A DNA stretch of 64,000 bases from Daphnia carinata. Taxonomy: Eukaryota > Arthropoda > Branchiopoda > Diplostraca > Daphniidae. The stretch is taken from assembly GCF_022539665.2 (NCBI RefSeq), contig NC_081335.1, forward strand, positions 3,038,001 to 3,102,000. Direction: 5' to 3'. Shown piece after piece: positions 49,198 through 60,546 of this stretch. Position 1 is the stretch's first letter; the number at the start of each line of letters is the position of its first letter. Both the position numbers and the translations under genes were made by a program. A model generated the notes under the pieces. That model worked only from the letters and a program-made list of their open reading frames with translations. It was not told where the DNA came from and ran no database searches.

Positions 49198-51749
49198 ATG
49201 GAAAACGAAGATGGACTTCTCAAACTTGTATTTAGCGGAAACGATCTCAAAGGTCAAATTTTAATATTTTTCATCTAAATAAAGTGTTTCATGCCAATAT
49301 TCTTGTATTTACAGATCTCTCGGCAAAGTTCGAACAGCTCAATCTCACAACAATTGATGCCAGCCAATACCTAAAACAGTTAAATTCACTGGGCTTAAAG
49401 AAATTGGGTGGGTGCACAAATAAATATCTTAAATATTGCTATTTCAATTATGAATTCTGTTTTTTTTTGCAGGGAATGAGATTAATAGGATAGCAGAAGA
49501 GAAGACATCCATCATCAACCAAACTCAGGAGCTAGCGTTTCAGGAATACCCAACTTTTATTGAAACAGCTCAATGCACAAAAGAAATTTTCCAAAATGTA
49601 TGTTACATTCGTATCATGTAAAACTATTACAATTAATTCCTGTTGTCATTTACAGTTCCAAAAAGTGAGCCAGAGCACAGAGAAGTTGACCTCTGGTCTG
49701 ACAACTTTAAAAGAGAAATGTTTAGAGTTTTCTCAAACAGCCCAATCTTTAAGTGCGGCGAGACGGTTAACAAGTTTGGCATTGTCCCGACATACACAAC
49801 TGTTGGAAATCCTAGAACTACCGCAGCTTATGGATACGTGCGTCCGCAATGGATATTGGGAGGAGGCACTTGAACTAGCTTCTTACGTGGCGCGCTTAGA
49901 GCGTAAATTAGGATACATCCCCTTGATTGTGGTATGGAAACTTCAGTACGGTCTCCTCGGAATACGTGTATTTACTTTTCATATTTAAAAAAAAAAATAG
50001 AAAGTAGCTCAAGAAGTTCAGTCGTGCACGCGGTTGATGCTGAGTCAGTTAATAGCTCAGCTGAGAATGCCAGCACAACTTCCACATTGTTTGAAAGTAG
50101 TGGGATACCTGAGGCGTATGGGTGTCTTTTCCGAAGAGGAAATTCGCCTTAAATTCCTCCAAGCTAGAGATTCTTGGTTTAAATCTACATTGGAAGAAAT
50201 TCCGAAAGAAGATGGTACTATTAATCTTTGCCGAATTCATTGCTCTCCTTTCATTGTGGTGACATTACTTTGACAGCTTATCAGCATATTCTGAAAACCG
50301 TGGAATTGAGCCGTGTGCATCTGTTCGACATTGCCACGCAGTATCGTGCCATATTTACTGATGAAGATCCACTAGTATTAGCCAATCAAGATCCAAACAC
50401 AAATGAATCTGCCATCTATTACTCGTGGCTAATTCAAAAGGTGATTATTTCCACCGTTATTCTCTTTTCGTATCCTGTAAATATTTGCATTGTAATGACA
50501 GATAACGGAATTTTTGGCGGCACTTCAATCCGACCTGCCCAAGGTTTCGCCGTCTTCGCTGGAGTCCGTGTTTGGGCAATGCATGTATTTTGGCCTTAGT
50601 TTCGGCCGTATCGGATCAGACTTCCGGTCGCTGCTTGTGCCGCTTTTCTCGCAGGTGGTCTATGATCGATTTGTCCACTCAGCCAATAAGTCTGAGGCGC
50701 AGTTCGCAGAAGCCATGGCCAACTTTAGCTTGACACGCACCAATTCGCTTGGAAGTAATGCTAGTTATTCATATATCCAATCGGCTCCGTCCTCCGCCGA
50801 CCAAATCCAGCCACCTTATAGCCTTCTAAAATTTTCGCCGTTGGCTGAATTGTGCAATGGGTTGATTGCCGCCTTTAACGAATTACGTATCTGTGCTCCG
50901 GTTCAGTTGGTCAACCTGGTCGTTCGCAAACTAGAGCAAACTCTCCGCAATTGCTCGCAAATTGTTGCCGACTTTCATCGACAAGAGATGGGGGCTTTTA
51001 CAGCCAATGAAGAGCTAGAATTCACCAAATGTTTACAACTATACCGCACCGAATTTATGTTATACATCCAAAAGATACTTCAAATTATGTTTTCACCTGC
51101 GCTAATCTCCGCCCAAACGGGTTACACAACTGGAGAAATAGTGAAACAAGAGCTATGCAACCTTAACAAGAGTTTTATTCTCGATCCCATCGACCACCTG
51201 CTCACCAAAGAAGAGTCCTTGCCAGAATTAGCTTTGTTTACGTCATCATCTCTTAAGCTTGAAACTCAAACAGAGGCGAAAAATCGTGAGGACATTGTCA
51301 GACCAATTGATGAATCAGTAACCGAACGATTGCTGAAGAATGGCACTCAAGACGGAGAAACGTTGACCGCTGAACATGACCAGCATGAGGCAAAACTTGA
51401 GACGAGTGAACCTGTTCCTGAACACGAAACACATCCTGATATCGTCATAGAATCCGAAACCAAAACTGAAATCGAACCAGAACTTAGGTCGGATCCAAGT
51501 GAAAGTCATACAGTACAATTTGTAATAGGGGCTTCTGAAGTGCTGACGATTCACCCATCAGCTGAAAACCTGGAACCCGAAACGGATGCGATTTCTAATC
51601 AGGAACGAAGTAGTGAGCCTGAGCAAGAAGCAGAAAACGATCGAGAACATATTGTGAATACAACAGAAACTGAGCCTGTAAACACAGCGATAATTGATGG
51701 ACCATCTTCATCAGTTGAAGTGGAACAAGAAAAAAACGAAATTAGTTGA
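49198..51749 (+). CDS. COG8: Conserved oligomeric Golgi complex subunit 8
   Basis: Seven exons: 49198-49252, 49315-49407, 49473-49597, 49656-49931, 50001-50214, 50277-50440, 50502-51749 (TGA), giving 724 residues. The spliced protein has Dor1/COG8 hallmarks: an N-terminal acidic start, LAFQEYPTFIETAQC, MLSQLIAQLRMPAQLP, VVGYLRRMGVFSEEEIR, LKFLQARDSW, SRVHLFDI-TQYRAIF-DEDPL, and FGQCMYFGLSFGRIGSDFR. COG8 belongs to lobe B of the COG tether and acts in retrograde traffic within the Golgi. The start ATG at 49198 gives the family-like N-terminus. After about residue 545 there is a long Glu-rich acidic tail not typical of vertebrate COG8 (about 612 residues). It ends 320 bp from the convergent Gly/Asn-rich gene. 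Confidence 0.5.
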
Positions 51750-52070
51750 AATAGATCGTTCTGCATTGTTGTTACTAACTTTATATTCAATGACTGGTAC
51801 GTTCTGCAAAATCCTGTGATCAATAGAAGGCACCCAGACACCCAATTCTTATGTTTTAAATGTAATTTTTCAACGGTGCTGAGGAATTCAGAGCGACTTC
51901 AATTGGACACGAAAGCTAACTGGGAAAAAAGTGTATTTCGTTGAAAATATTCAAAAGCGATAGATTTAGTAGTAGCTAATAAGAAGGGAGAAAAGAATGT
52001 AACGTTTTCGTTTGTTTTTTTACAAAGAGTCTGTTGAATGATCGGTATCGGTCTGAGACGTTAGAAGCCA

Positions 52071-53422
52071 TTAAACGGAACTATTCGAGTTGCTGCGAAT
52101 TTGGCCACCAGCCGACTGACTGGTCACCGTATTGACACCTCGGCCGCTAGCAGATTGTCCGGAATTGCGGTTGGTACTCCATCCAGAGTTAGTTTGCTGG
52201 TCGTCTTCGTTGTTGCTATCAGAGTTGTACAGCCGAGTGTAATATGGAGACGTTGGATCTAATGGCGAACGCTTGAAAGAGCTGCTTCCACCTAAGTAAT
52301 GAGTGGTTACTATGTTGCTTCCATTTTAAACTGTATAAAACAAAACGCGAGATATTACCAAACGTGTTGACACCGAATTGAGTGGGATTACTGTTGAACC
52401 CGCTCGGAATTCCAGTGTTGAATGAACTGAAGCTATTGAGCCCGTTATTAAACCCATTGAATCGGTTGTCGAAGCTACTGAAACCGTTGATTCCATTGCT
52501 CAAGCTCCCAAAATTATTGAAGCCGGTGCCAGTGTTGATACCATTCAAACTGCTGAGGCCATTCAGTCCACCGATGCCTGCGTTTCTGAAAGTGTTGACA
52601 CCGCCGAGGCTGCTCAATCCTCCGACACCAGGGATATTGTTGAACCCATTCACGCCGTTGAATCCATTCAGTCCATTGATTCCCGAGAAACTTGAGACGT
52701 CGTTCAAACCCCCCAGTCCACTGAATCCATTAAAATTGTTGGTCATCGATCCTTGCCTGTTCGGCCAAAAACCTGAGCTAAGGCCAAATTGATTCGGTGC
52801 AGCAGCACTGACGCCAAAGGCTCCAGCATTAGTTCCATAAGGCGAATAAACCATCGTATTCCTGAAGGTCAATGGATTCAGAGATCCTTGCAGCGTTGGA
52901 TTCAATCCCTCTACCCCAAACGTACCTCCCGCTAAACCATTCCCTGCAAAGTTGTTTCCTAAACCGGTACCCATGAAACTATTGGCCGTCAAACCTACCC
53001 CGAGACCCAGGCCAGCATTACCTGCAAAATTGTTGGTCAATAACCCATTTCCGAAACTTCCTGCGTTACCTGTATAACTATTACCGTACAAGCTATTTCC
53101 GAAACCAAACCACCGTTGGCTACAAAACCCGTTCCAAGGCCTGCATCGAATCCACCAAATCCTAATGCTCCACCAGGAGGTATGCTCCTACGGAATCCTG
53201 TTTTCTTCTCATCTTCCATAGTCTTGCCTTCGCCATTTGTGGCAAACACCAACATTGGCTTGCGTGATTCATTTTGCGGACCCGATGGATTCGGCTTGCC
53301 ATCCGCCAGACTCTGCCCAACAAGGGCAATCTAAAAAATCAAACGTTTTAAAGGAAAAGTAAATATAACCTACCAACCAAAGTATTTGTAAGAATTACCA
53401 CAAGGATGTGCATCAACGACAT
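52071..53422 (-). CDS. Secreted Gly/Asn/Phe-rich structural protein, frameshifted
   Basis: Minus-strand exons: 53422-53378 (MSLMHILVVILTNTL), 53330-52359, 52291-52071 (TAA). Together the first two give a signal peptide ending near VGQSLADG. The body is a low-complexity run of GLNGFNGVNGFN- and GNNFAGN-like units, with a Ser/Asn-rich C-terminus. Near 53099-53115 the reading frame changes: the upstream frame stops at 53037, while the downstream frame carries the repeat. One added base makes the total divisible by three (412 residues). This may be a real pseudogenising deletion, an allele or an assembly error. The first intron uses a weak GTTGGT donor to stay in frame. Probable role: extracellular matrix or cuticle; no family recognised. 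Confidence 0.5.
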
Positions 53423-53462
53423 AGCAAATGTTTTTAGATGTGCATGTAGATTGGATTACTTC

Positions 53463-53507
53463 AAAGTACTGATGAAACATGTACATGTATGCCTCCATAT
53501 ATACCTT
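53463..53507 (-). promoter_or_regulatory. TATA box and initiator of the Gly/Asn-rich gene
   Basis: On the minus strand GTATATATGG (about 53496-53507) lies about 30 bp upstream of CATCAGTACT, which fits the arthropod initiator TCAGT. The ATG follows about 45 bp downstream. Confidence 0.5.
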
Positions 53508-54137
53508 CTGATTTTTACGGTTGGACGATGGCAAAAGTAGTTTGAAGGTCTTTGATATTCACGAGGATCGAGGAGCCATATTGTATTAAGCGAGGGTTAG
53601 TAGAGCGGATGTTTAAAGGCAGGTTCTTAGGTCATCTTGCGAAGTGGTTTTTAAAAATAATGTAGATGAAATTATACAGACTGGACACAATTGTGTCGTG
53701 TGCCGTTCATTTAACCCCAACAGGTCGAGGCGGAAATATCAGTCATGTTTTGAGTCTAAAATTTCCATAATTAAACGGCTACTTCTTTGGGTCACTATGT
53801 CCCGTTTGTAAACGTTTCCTTATGTTGTAAAACCAACTGTGACAGGAAATAAACACAGCAATAGATTACCATATAAACTTTCATTTTTCACGAAAATCCG
53901 GCCAATCTTGGAGTCATTCTTTTTTTCTTTTATCGCAGATGCAGAAATTGCTTTGCGAATAGACTAGAGGTGAAGGCTATCTCCAATTTCATTGAAAAAA
54001 GAACTTTCAAAACACCACAAATGAATGGGCAATGTAAAATAATGTGTCCTAAGTCTTCGCATTGGATAGAGGCTGAAAACTGGTTGATCCGGTATACCGT
54101 TGAACGCAGTAACTTTCACCTTTCACCGACTGAATAT
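53508..54137. other. Divergent intergenic region
   Basis: About 630 bp between two oppositely oriented secreted-protein genes. No gene seen; the right side merges with the conserved promoter block of the first glycine-rich gene. Confidence 0.5.
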
Positions 54138-54253
54138 TTCCTCATGACATCACTCGTGAGCCACACGACAGTCGCATTGGGAACTCTGAGCTCGAACACA
54201 ACAGTTTGTTTTCATATAAAAGAGAATCGTATTCGAAGCAAAGGATATCATTC
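54138..54253 (+). promoter_or_regulatory. Promoter of glycine-rich gene 1
   Basis: A conserved block starts TTCCTCATGACATCAC (54138-54153) and includes AGTCGCATTGG and AACACAACAGT. The TATA box is TATAAAAGA (54215-54223) and the initiator TCATTC (54248-54253). TGACATCA resembles an ATF/C-EBP-type half site. The same order recurs upstream of glycine-rich gene 2. Confidence 0.5.
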
Positions 54254-54330
54254 AACCAACAGCTTCCCGATCAGCTTACCAATCCAAGAGTCAGCTAACT
54301 GTTGAGTGATTTCAAATTAATTCTATCATC

Positions 54331-55309
54331 ATGAAGACTGTGAGTTTACATTTATGTCATGTATTTAAACTTAAATTTGATTTCTTGATGATTATTTCTT
54401 ATGTGCCAGATGAATCTTGTTGCCCTATTGGCACTGGTGGGCATCTGCAGAGCAGCACAGGATGGACTTAACATGAAGCGTGATGATCTTCAAGGATCTG
54501 AGAGCAACATTCAACGATCGTAATCCAAACTATGCGATGTGGTGATTATGTGGTAGCTAAAATGATATTATTAATAGATACGGATTCGGCTTTGGAGGCT
54601 CGGCTTACGGTTTGGGTGGCTACGGCGGAGGTCTTGGATATGGCGGCGGATTAGGAGGATACGGCGGCGGACTAGGAGGATACGGAGGAGGTCTAGGCGG
54701 ATACGGCGGCGGGTAAGGCAGACTCATTTATAATAATCGTAAGTGCCGACGATCTTTAAGTTCATTTGTTTAGCCTTGGTGGATATGGTGGCGGTGGATA
54801 CGGTGGATATGGTGGATACGGAGCAGGAGGATATGGCGGCTATGGAGCAGGAGGATATGGCGGATATGGAGCAGGAGGATACGGTGGTCTTGGTGGCTAC
54901 GGAGGTTTAGGTGGCTACGGAGGTCTTGGTGGCTACGGAGGCGGGTAAGGACTGACTATTGCCTTGTATCATTTCTTACATCATGTTAAACCATTCTTCT
55001 AAGACTGGGCGGCTATGGATCCAGCTATGGCGGTTATGGCGGTTATGGATCAAGCTATGGATCAGGTTACGGCGGCATTGGCGGCTACGGTGGTTTGGGA
55101 GGTTACGGAGGCGGGTAAGGACATAGATTTCGTTACTTGGCAATACCATAGTTTCAATCAATATGTTTTAAAGACTCGGTGGCTACGGATCAAGCTATGG
55201 TGGATACGGCGGAGGGTATGGCGGTGGCTACGGCGGTGGCTACGGAGGCGGTTACGGGAGCAGCTACGGTGGTGGATATGGAGGTGGATATGGCACTCGC
55301 GCTTACTAG
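54331..55309 (+). CDS. Secreted glycine/tyrosine-rich protein 1 (GGYGG repeats)
   Basis: Six exons: 54331-54339, 54410-54519, 54578-54712, 54774-54944, 55004-55114, 55174-55309 (TAG); 223 residues. The signal peptide MKTMNLVALLALVGICRAA is split after codon three. A short charged stretch with a KR pair (NMKRDDLQ) precedes the repeat domain of GGYGGGLGGYGG, GAGGYGGY and GSSYGGY units. The product ends GYGTRAY. Exons 3-5 end in the same Gly codons and GTAAGG donor, which suggests internal exon duplication. The role is probably structural (cuticle or other extracellular matrix). It has the same plan as the 56290 gene, with conserved 5' flank and signal peptide. Confidence 0.5.
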
Positions 55310-56101
55310 ACCAAGGTCTATTCGGCGTCGCAGTTTTAACATCTCACCACCGATCCTTTTTCTTCTCGCTTTCCTTTTGATTTTCGATATGGAACTTTTG
55401 TATTTTCGGTCCTTAAAGCGTACCATTTAACTCCCCTTATGTGTCTGTAACGTTTACTCGTCTGCTTTCCCTTTGTGTGTTTTGAAACGGATTACGTAAA
55501 TGAAAAAAAAAATGAAATTGAGAGCTTACTGTGCGTTTAAAAAATAGACATATTAAATCATGAATTTCTGGTTTAAATTTTTTTCTCATGGCGTTTTACA
55601 TAAGAGGAATACGGAAACGCAAACACTGTTTGAGCCAACACTTCCAGGCAATTATAATTTTGATCTCAATCTCCAACATCACCTACCATGTCATAATAAA
55701 CTATTTACAATGAATATATGCCAGACTATATAAGACATGTTTCGAAGTTGCCATAAATGTAAAACAACTTCAAATGTAACAAGCAACGAAAAGCTACGAA
55801 GCAGGGCAGGATCATTCTTGATTACACAATATGTTTATGATTTGACAATGTCTTAGACGTACGTGTAAAACTTGTTAAACAATGAAACGCGTTGTGAATG
55901 ACAAAATGAATGTCTAAACATTGAAACGTGTTATATAAATCTATGGGGTACACAACAAGCTTTCCATGAGCAAGTCTATTGAATTCTAATGCCGCTCATA
56001 TCGAAATACTATGAATTTGGGTTGAAAGTTTGCTGATTTGTACCGTTAATTTTTTCATCAATAATAACTTTCACCGTTTGCCAGGTTGATTGAAATCATT
56101 T
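55310..56101. other. 3' UTR and intergenic spacer
   Basis: AT-rich; AATAAA at about 55692-55697 is a possible but distant poly(A) signal. No gene seen. Confidence 0.5.
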
Positions 56102-56218
56102 TTCCTTATGACATCACCTAAGCGACACATGTGGCGCAACTAGTCGCATTGGAAGCTTTAACACAATAGTCTGAATTTCGTATAAAAAGCCTCGAGTTTC
56201 AAACATGCAATATCATTC
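56102..56218 (+). promoter_or_regulatory. Promoter of glycine-rich gene 2
   Basis: TTCCTTATGACATCAC (about 56102-56117), AGTCGCATTGG and AACACAATAGT repeat the block found upstream of gene 1. The TATA box TATAAAAAG is at 56181-56189 and the initiator TCATTC at 56213-56218. The following leader (CTTCTAGTTCAGCTTGCCAAT) also resembles that of gene 1. Confidence 0.5.
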
Positions 56219-56289
56219 ACTCACCGGCTTCTAGTTCAGCTTGCCAATTTGCCTACCCGTACCAGTATCTCCGGCTTCGTTTCATCAAC

Positions 56290-56931
56290 ATGAAGACTGT
56301 AAGTTCAACCATTTTATGCACAAACATTTCAATGTGATTATTGGTAATACATTCTCGTTAGATGAGCATTATTGCCTTGTTGGCGCTAGTGGGAATTTGT
56401 TGGGCTTCATCGGATGGACTCAAGGTGAAACGCGATGATCAATTCGAAGGAGACGAGAGCCGCGTTCAAAGATCGTAAGTCAATTGAAGAACGTGTGGAT
56501 AATATTGAATAGCTAACACTCACATTACAATTCTTAGTTATGGGTCTGTTGGCGGAGGATTCGGCGGCTACGGTGGCGGATTCGGCGGCTATGGTGGAGG
56601 ATTTGGCGGATACGGCGGAGGATTCGGCGGATACGGCGGAGGATTTGGCGGGTACGGCGGATACGGTGGTTTGGGAGGATATGGTGGTCTGGGAGGATAT
56701 GGCGGATATGGCCAAGGATCCAGCTACGGAGGCTACGGTTCCAGCTATGGTGGTTATGGATCCAGCTATGGCGGCTATGGAGGCTACGGCGGATATGGTG
56801 GATACGGTGGTGGCTACGGAGGTAGCTACGGTGGCGGATTCGGTGGTGGCTATGGTATTTCAGTTTTTAAATTTCCCTTAGATTATATGTTAATTATTTC
56901 GTTTAATTCAGGCGGTGGCATTGGTTACTAA
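56290..56931 (+). CDS. Secreted glycine/tyrosine-rich protein 2 (GGYGG repeats)
   Basis: Four exons: 56290-56298, 56362-56474, 56538-56854, 56912-56931 (TAA); 152 residues. Signal peptide MKTMSIIALLALVGICWAS is clearly homologous to that of gene 1, as is the KRDDQFEGDESRVQRS segment. The repeat domain is GGGFGGYGGGFGGY followed by GSSYGGY units, ending GGGIGY. Exon phases for the first introns match gene 1, while the repeat lies in one long exon instead of four. Tandem duplication is the simplest explanation. Probable cuticle or matrix component. Confidence 0.5.
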
Positions 56932-58130
56932 GAAACTGCTGTGCTGAATATCCATTGAGCATCCAGTGTTAGCAAGTTTTCGTTAGCAATGCTTGATAAA
57001 TGACCTTTGTTTTGAATGCGACCCCCAAATGTGATCATTTACTCGTCTTATTTGTTGGTGTAAGATTCTAATTTTGCATAGAATGTAAAACGCGTGAGAT
57101 TGCAGGTCTTCAAATACACGCTGTCTTCACGAAAAGATTGTAAAGACCAAGAGATTTTTCTTTCAATACCACAAGATTCATGCATGAAGCAGTTTATTTT
57201 ACAAGACATCATTAACATGCATTCAACTACATGGCCCTTTAGTCTGACTAATAGTTTTCAGTAGCGACAATTGTAAGAGAAGATGGAAACATAAACATTT
57301 GAAATGCATCAACGGTTTTATTGATGAAAAGGCTTTTTTTTATTGCGAGCAGTTTAAAAGAACTTTTAACAGTCGTGTTGCCATGACACGATAAAATGCA
57401 GCTATAAATTTCGAATGCATAAACCGGGGTTGCAAAAGGAATTTTCTTGAAAAAGTCTTGTCTAAAAATTACATTCTGGGGAATTCTTTTGCGACGACAT
57501 TTTCCGCGTTTGCTATGCAGATGATTACTTTCTGTTAAGGGTATCAATCTTTTGAATTGCGTAAAACCAAATATGTGAATGCTATTTTTCTTGGCTTCAG
57601 ATACAAATAAAGCTTTGCGACGTATCCATAAAGCTTTATGTATCCTGCGTTAGTGTAGATTCATCGTGATTATAGCGTAACGGTACCAGTAAACGAACGA
57701 AATTTCAAAGATATGAAGAGCAATGGGCAATAAATTGATGTCCTTGACACGAAACATGACGAGATTGAAAGATGAACGATCCCGATAAGTCACAGTGCCA
57801 CGATTTAGCATATCTATAGGCCGATTGTTTTGGCTAACCGTCGTGACTGCACAAAGATCCTATGGAGATTGGTCTTAAAATAAAATACAAATATTTTAAG
57901 TTGTTTCCTTAAACTGTACTGCAATCGACCTGTGGGTCGGTACGGATATACTGTAGAGGAAGTGTCTCCCCTTCTCGTACACAATGTATACCTACTTTCG
58001 ATAATTGTGTTTATACCTAATAACGGCTTCCTGCTTTCTCTCTCGAAAGGCAAATTCCGTTTTGAAGTTGCATACAGGACGCTTTCTCCGGTCAAGTAAA
58101 ACGAGGTTAACTTCTTTTTCCTCGCAATCT
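56932..58130. other. Intergenic region
   Basis: 3' UTR of glycine-rich gene 2, then AT-rich DNA. Two minus-strand frames of about 100 codons (57248-57547, 57814-58167) show no family features and are not called. Confidence 0.5.
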
Positions 58131-58169
58131 TATAAAAAGGCTCTACAAACAATTTCATTTTCATCATTC
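58131..58169 (+). promoter_or_regulatory. TATA box and initiator of the Tyr/Pro/Gly-rich gene
   Basis: TATAAAAAGG at 58131-58140 and TCATTC at 58164-58169, the same spacing as in the two glycine-rich genes. Confidence 0.5.
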
Positions 58170-58192
58170 ACTGGCTGAGCTCCAACAGCATC

Positions 58193-59092
58193 ATGGATCC
58201 ACATCACCTCATCAGAACGGTAATAACAAAAAATATTCAAAAAAAGCTTTAAGTACAAATGATGAATTGCTTTTCGATTTAGTTTATTTTATTCGCTCTG
58301 TGCTGCACATTCACCTTAGCCGATGATTCGCAAGATCAAGCCCTAATGGCTCTTGCTGGCCTTACAGCCGCTGGGAATCGTCGCAGTTATGGTGGTGGCA
58401 ATGCATACGGGGAACAATATCAACCAATTCCAATTCAACCTTACGGCTTCCAGCAACCGCAAGTGATTATCCCTCAAAAAGGAACGAAAGCCAAAGGCTG
58501 GACGAAGAATATTTTCAAATCATCAAACAAAGCAGCCAGTTCGTCCTACCCGTCTTATGTCATTGGACCATACGGTGGTCCATCAAACATAGGAGGAGCA
58601 GCGTACGCATCGCGATACGGCGACTACCCCAACGGCTATAATAATGGTTATTCCGGATCTTACGGATCGTCTTACGCTCCAGCTTATGTCCCACCTTACA
58701 AAAATGTCCCCTATGTCCCTCCGTATCAACCTCCATTTGCCAGCGGAGTAGGAGGATTCGATTTCTATCCAGTACAACCTCCTCTAGTCGGCTCCTCTCT
58801 ATACGGATCACCGGCTTACGGTTCGTTTTACGGTCTTAATTACAACGGCAATTTCGGAGGGAATTATGGCGCAGTTGGGTTTGGTGCTGGATACCAATCC
58901 TACACTCCGACGTTAGTTGGAGCGTTTGACAATTATCGAGGACCGATCTATTACGGAGGATTCCGGCCAACATTGGGGCCTTATGGTGGCAAGCCGTTTA
59001 GCGATCTGTTGTCCGTAACGGATTCGTATGGTCGGCCACTCTTTCCTTACCCTTCGAACGCAGACCTTTTCGCAAAGAAGTCCGATTCCTAA
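58193..59092 (+). CDS. Secreted Tyr/Pro/Gly-rich structural protein
   Basis: Two exons: 58193-58219 and 58283-59092 (TAA); 278 residues. The first exon encodes MDPHHLIRT and the second continues FILFALCCTFTLADD, a good signal peptide split by the 63-bp intron. The mature part has Tyr/Pro motifs (YVPPYKNVPYVPPYQPPF), GYNNGYSGSYGSSY and a C-terminal segment GPIYYGGFRPTLGPYGGK. No RR or other named chitin-binding domain is seen. Likely an extracellular, possibly cuticular, protein; no orthologue recognised. The poly(A) signal is at 59251. Confidence 0.5.
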
Positions 59093-59250
59093 TTCATTTC
59101 TTGTTTCGCTCCTCAGTGTTCGATGAAATGTATCCCAAGAGTTTCGATCATACGTCAATCATTCGTTTTATCTATTAAGAGATATGTAACTATCATAGAG
59201 CAACCTTAATTAAACATGGATTATTTTCGAGTTTGTTTAAAAAATTTAAA

Positions 59251-59256
59251 AATAAA
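59251..59256 (+). terminator. Poly(A) signal AATAAA
   Basis: AATAAA about 160 nt after the stop of the Tyr/Pro/Gly-rich gene. Confidence 0.5.
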
Positions 59257-60424
59257 TGTCTCCTTATTATTTTTGTGATGTCATTGTGCAAGGACAGTTT
59301 GATGAGCCAAATACATCCATAAACATGTCGGCTGTTCTCGCATCTTTTGTATTATGGACGGACATTTTGAAGAATACACCTGAATAAGAAACAGAACATT
59401 AGTAGAGTTAAGTGTAAAACCGTGTTCTGTCACGAGATAAGTTACAGGTAGACGCTATGGCCCTACATGTCTGATACCTACTGATTTTATAGCATCGTGT
59501 TTGTCATTGACCGTTTCAACGAAGCTCTTATCCTTCATCCCGAATCCATCGATTTACAGATTTATAGCAGTCAATGTTTAAATTATACTATCACCCGACG
59601 ATCTGATCGAAGTAGGAAAAGTGGCCAAAACCTTTTCCATTTTCTTCTAGCCTGATCTTCTATCCACCACCTGAACTTCTATCTAATGCCATTTGATTGA
59701 TTCGCAGTTTGGAAAATCGAAAATACAGAGAATAAGGTTTAACATAATGTTCTCTAATAGAACTCAAAGTCGCATCGTTCGGATGTATCCATCGAATTTT
59801 TAAACACGATAGAAGTACGTTATCTCTCTGACTGAAAATGTCTTGTAATCGGGGACACTGTTAGAAAGAAGAATATGTAATAAAAAGCAACGAATCCAGC
59901 TTGTCGGTAAAAGTCAAGTAATCTGGTCACAAGTTCAAAAGTTCCGTTCCACTAACCTTTCCTACAATGCTTTGTCCCTTAATAAAATGCACGCTATAGT
60001 ATCACGAAATCCGTCATCGGCTATTTGTAATTCGTTCAACACTTCCTCCTATTCAGTAAACTGCTTCTGTTCTAGTTTTTCCTTTGTGAGATTTTCCTGC
60101 TTCCTCTTGTCGCCCCGGTTGGCCACATCGCTTATGCTACCAAGATTAAAGCACATACTTAGTCATAACTTTCTATTTTTCACAATAGGCCTTAAGATAA
60201 TGTCCAGCCTTTTCCTTTGATTGTAGAAAAATCTCTTCGGCACAATTTCACCCCTATGAGAAGTGAAGGTTGAACTCCTCCCTTTGCATTTGAATATAGG
60301 CAGAGTAATTCATTCTGCACGCGACGATTATTATTATTGGGAACTATTCCGGATAGGTTATGACACCTGTGAAAGCCTTTTCCTTCTCTTTTGCACGCGT
60401 TCAACTTGATGGTCAGTCTAGTGG
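59257..60424. other. Intergenic region
   Basis: About 1.2 kb with no supported gene on either strand. Confidence 0.5.
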
Positions 60425-60463
60425 GATAAATAGCCACTGGAAATCGACGGAACAGCATCAGTT
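60425..60463 (+). promoter_or_regulatory. TATA-like box and initiator of glycine-rich gene 3
   Basis: GATAAATAG (60425-60433) lies 35 bp before TCAGTT (60458-60463), matching the spacing in the neighbouring genes; the TATA variant is weaker. Confidence 0.5.
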
Positions 60464-60546
60464 TTCTAGCAGCAGCAAGCAAAGTCTCAGTAGCAGCTTT
60501 CGGCAAGCCAGCAGCGCAGCTTATTTCTTTTAATTAAAAAAAAAAT

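Noticed and set aside
52382-52792. 136-codon Leu/Pro-rich plus-strand frame
   Set aside because: Antisense shadow of the Asn/Gly-rich repeat on the minus strand.
57248-58167. Minus-strand frames of 99 and 117 codons between the secreted genes
   Set aside because: No signal peptide, domain or splice support; chance frames in AT-rich DNA.
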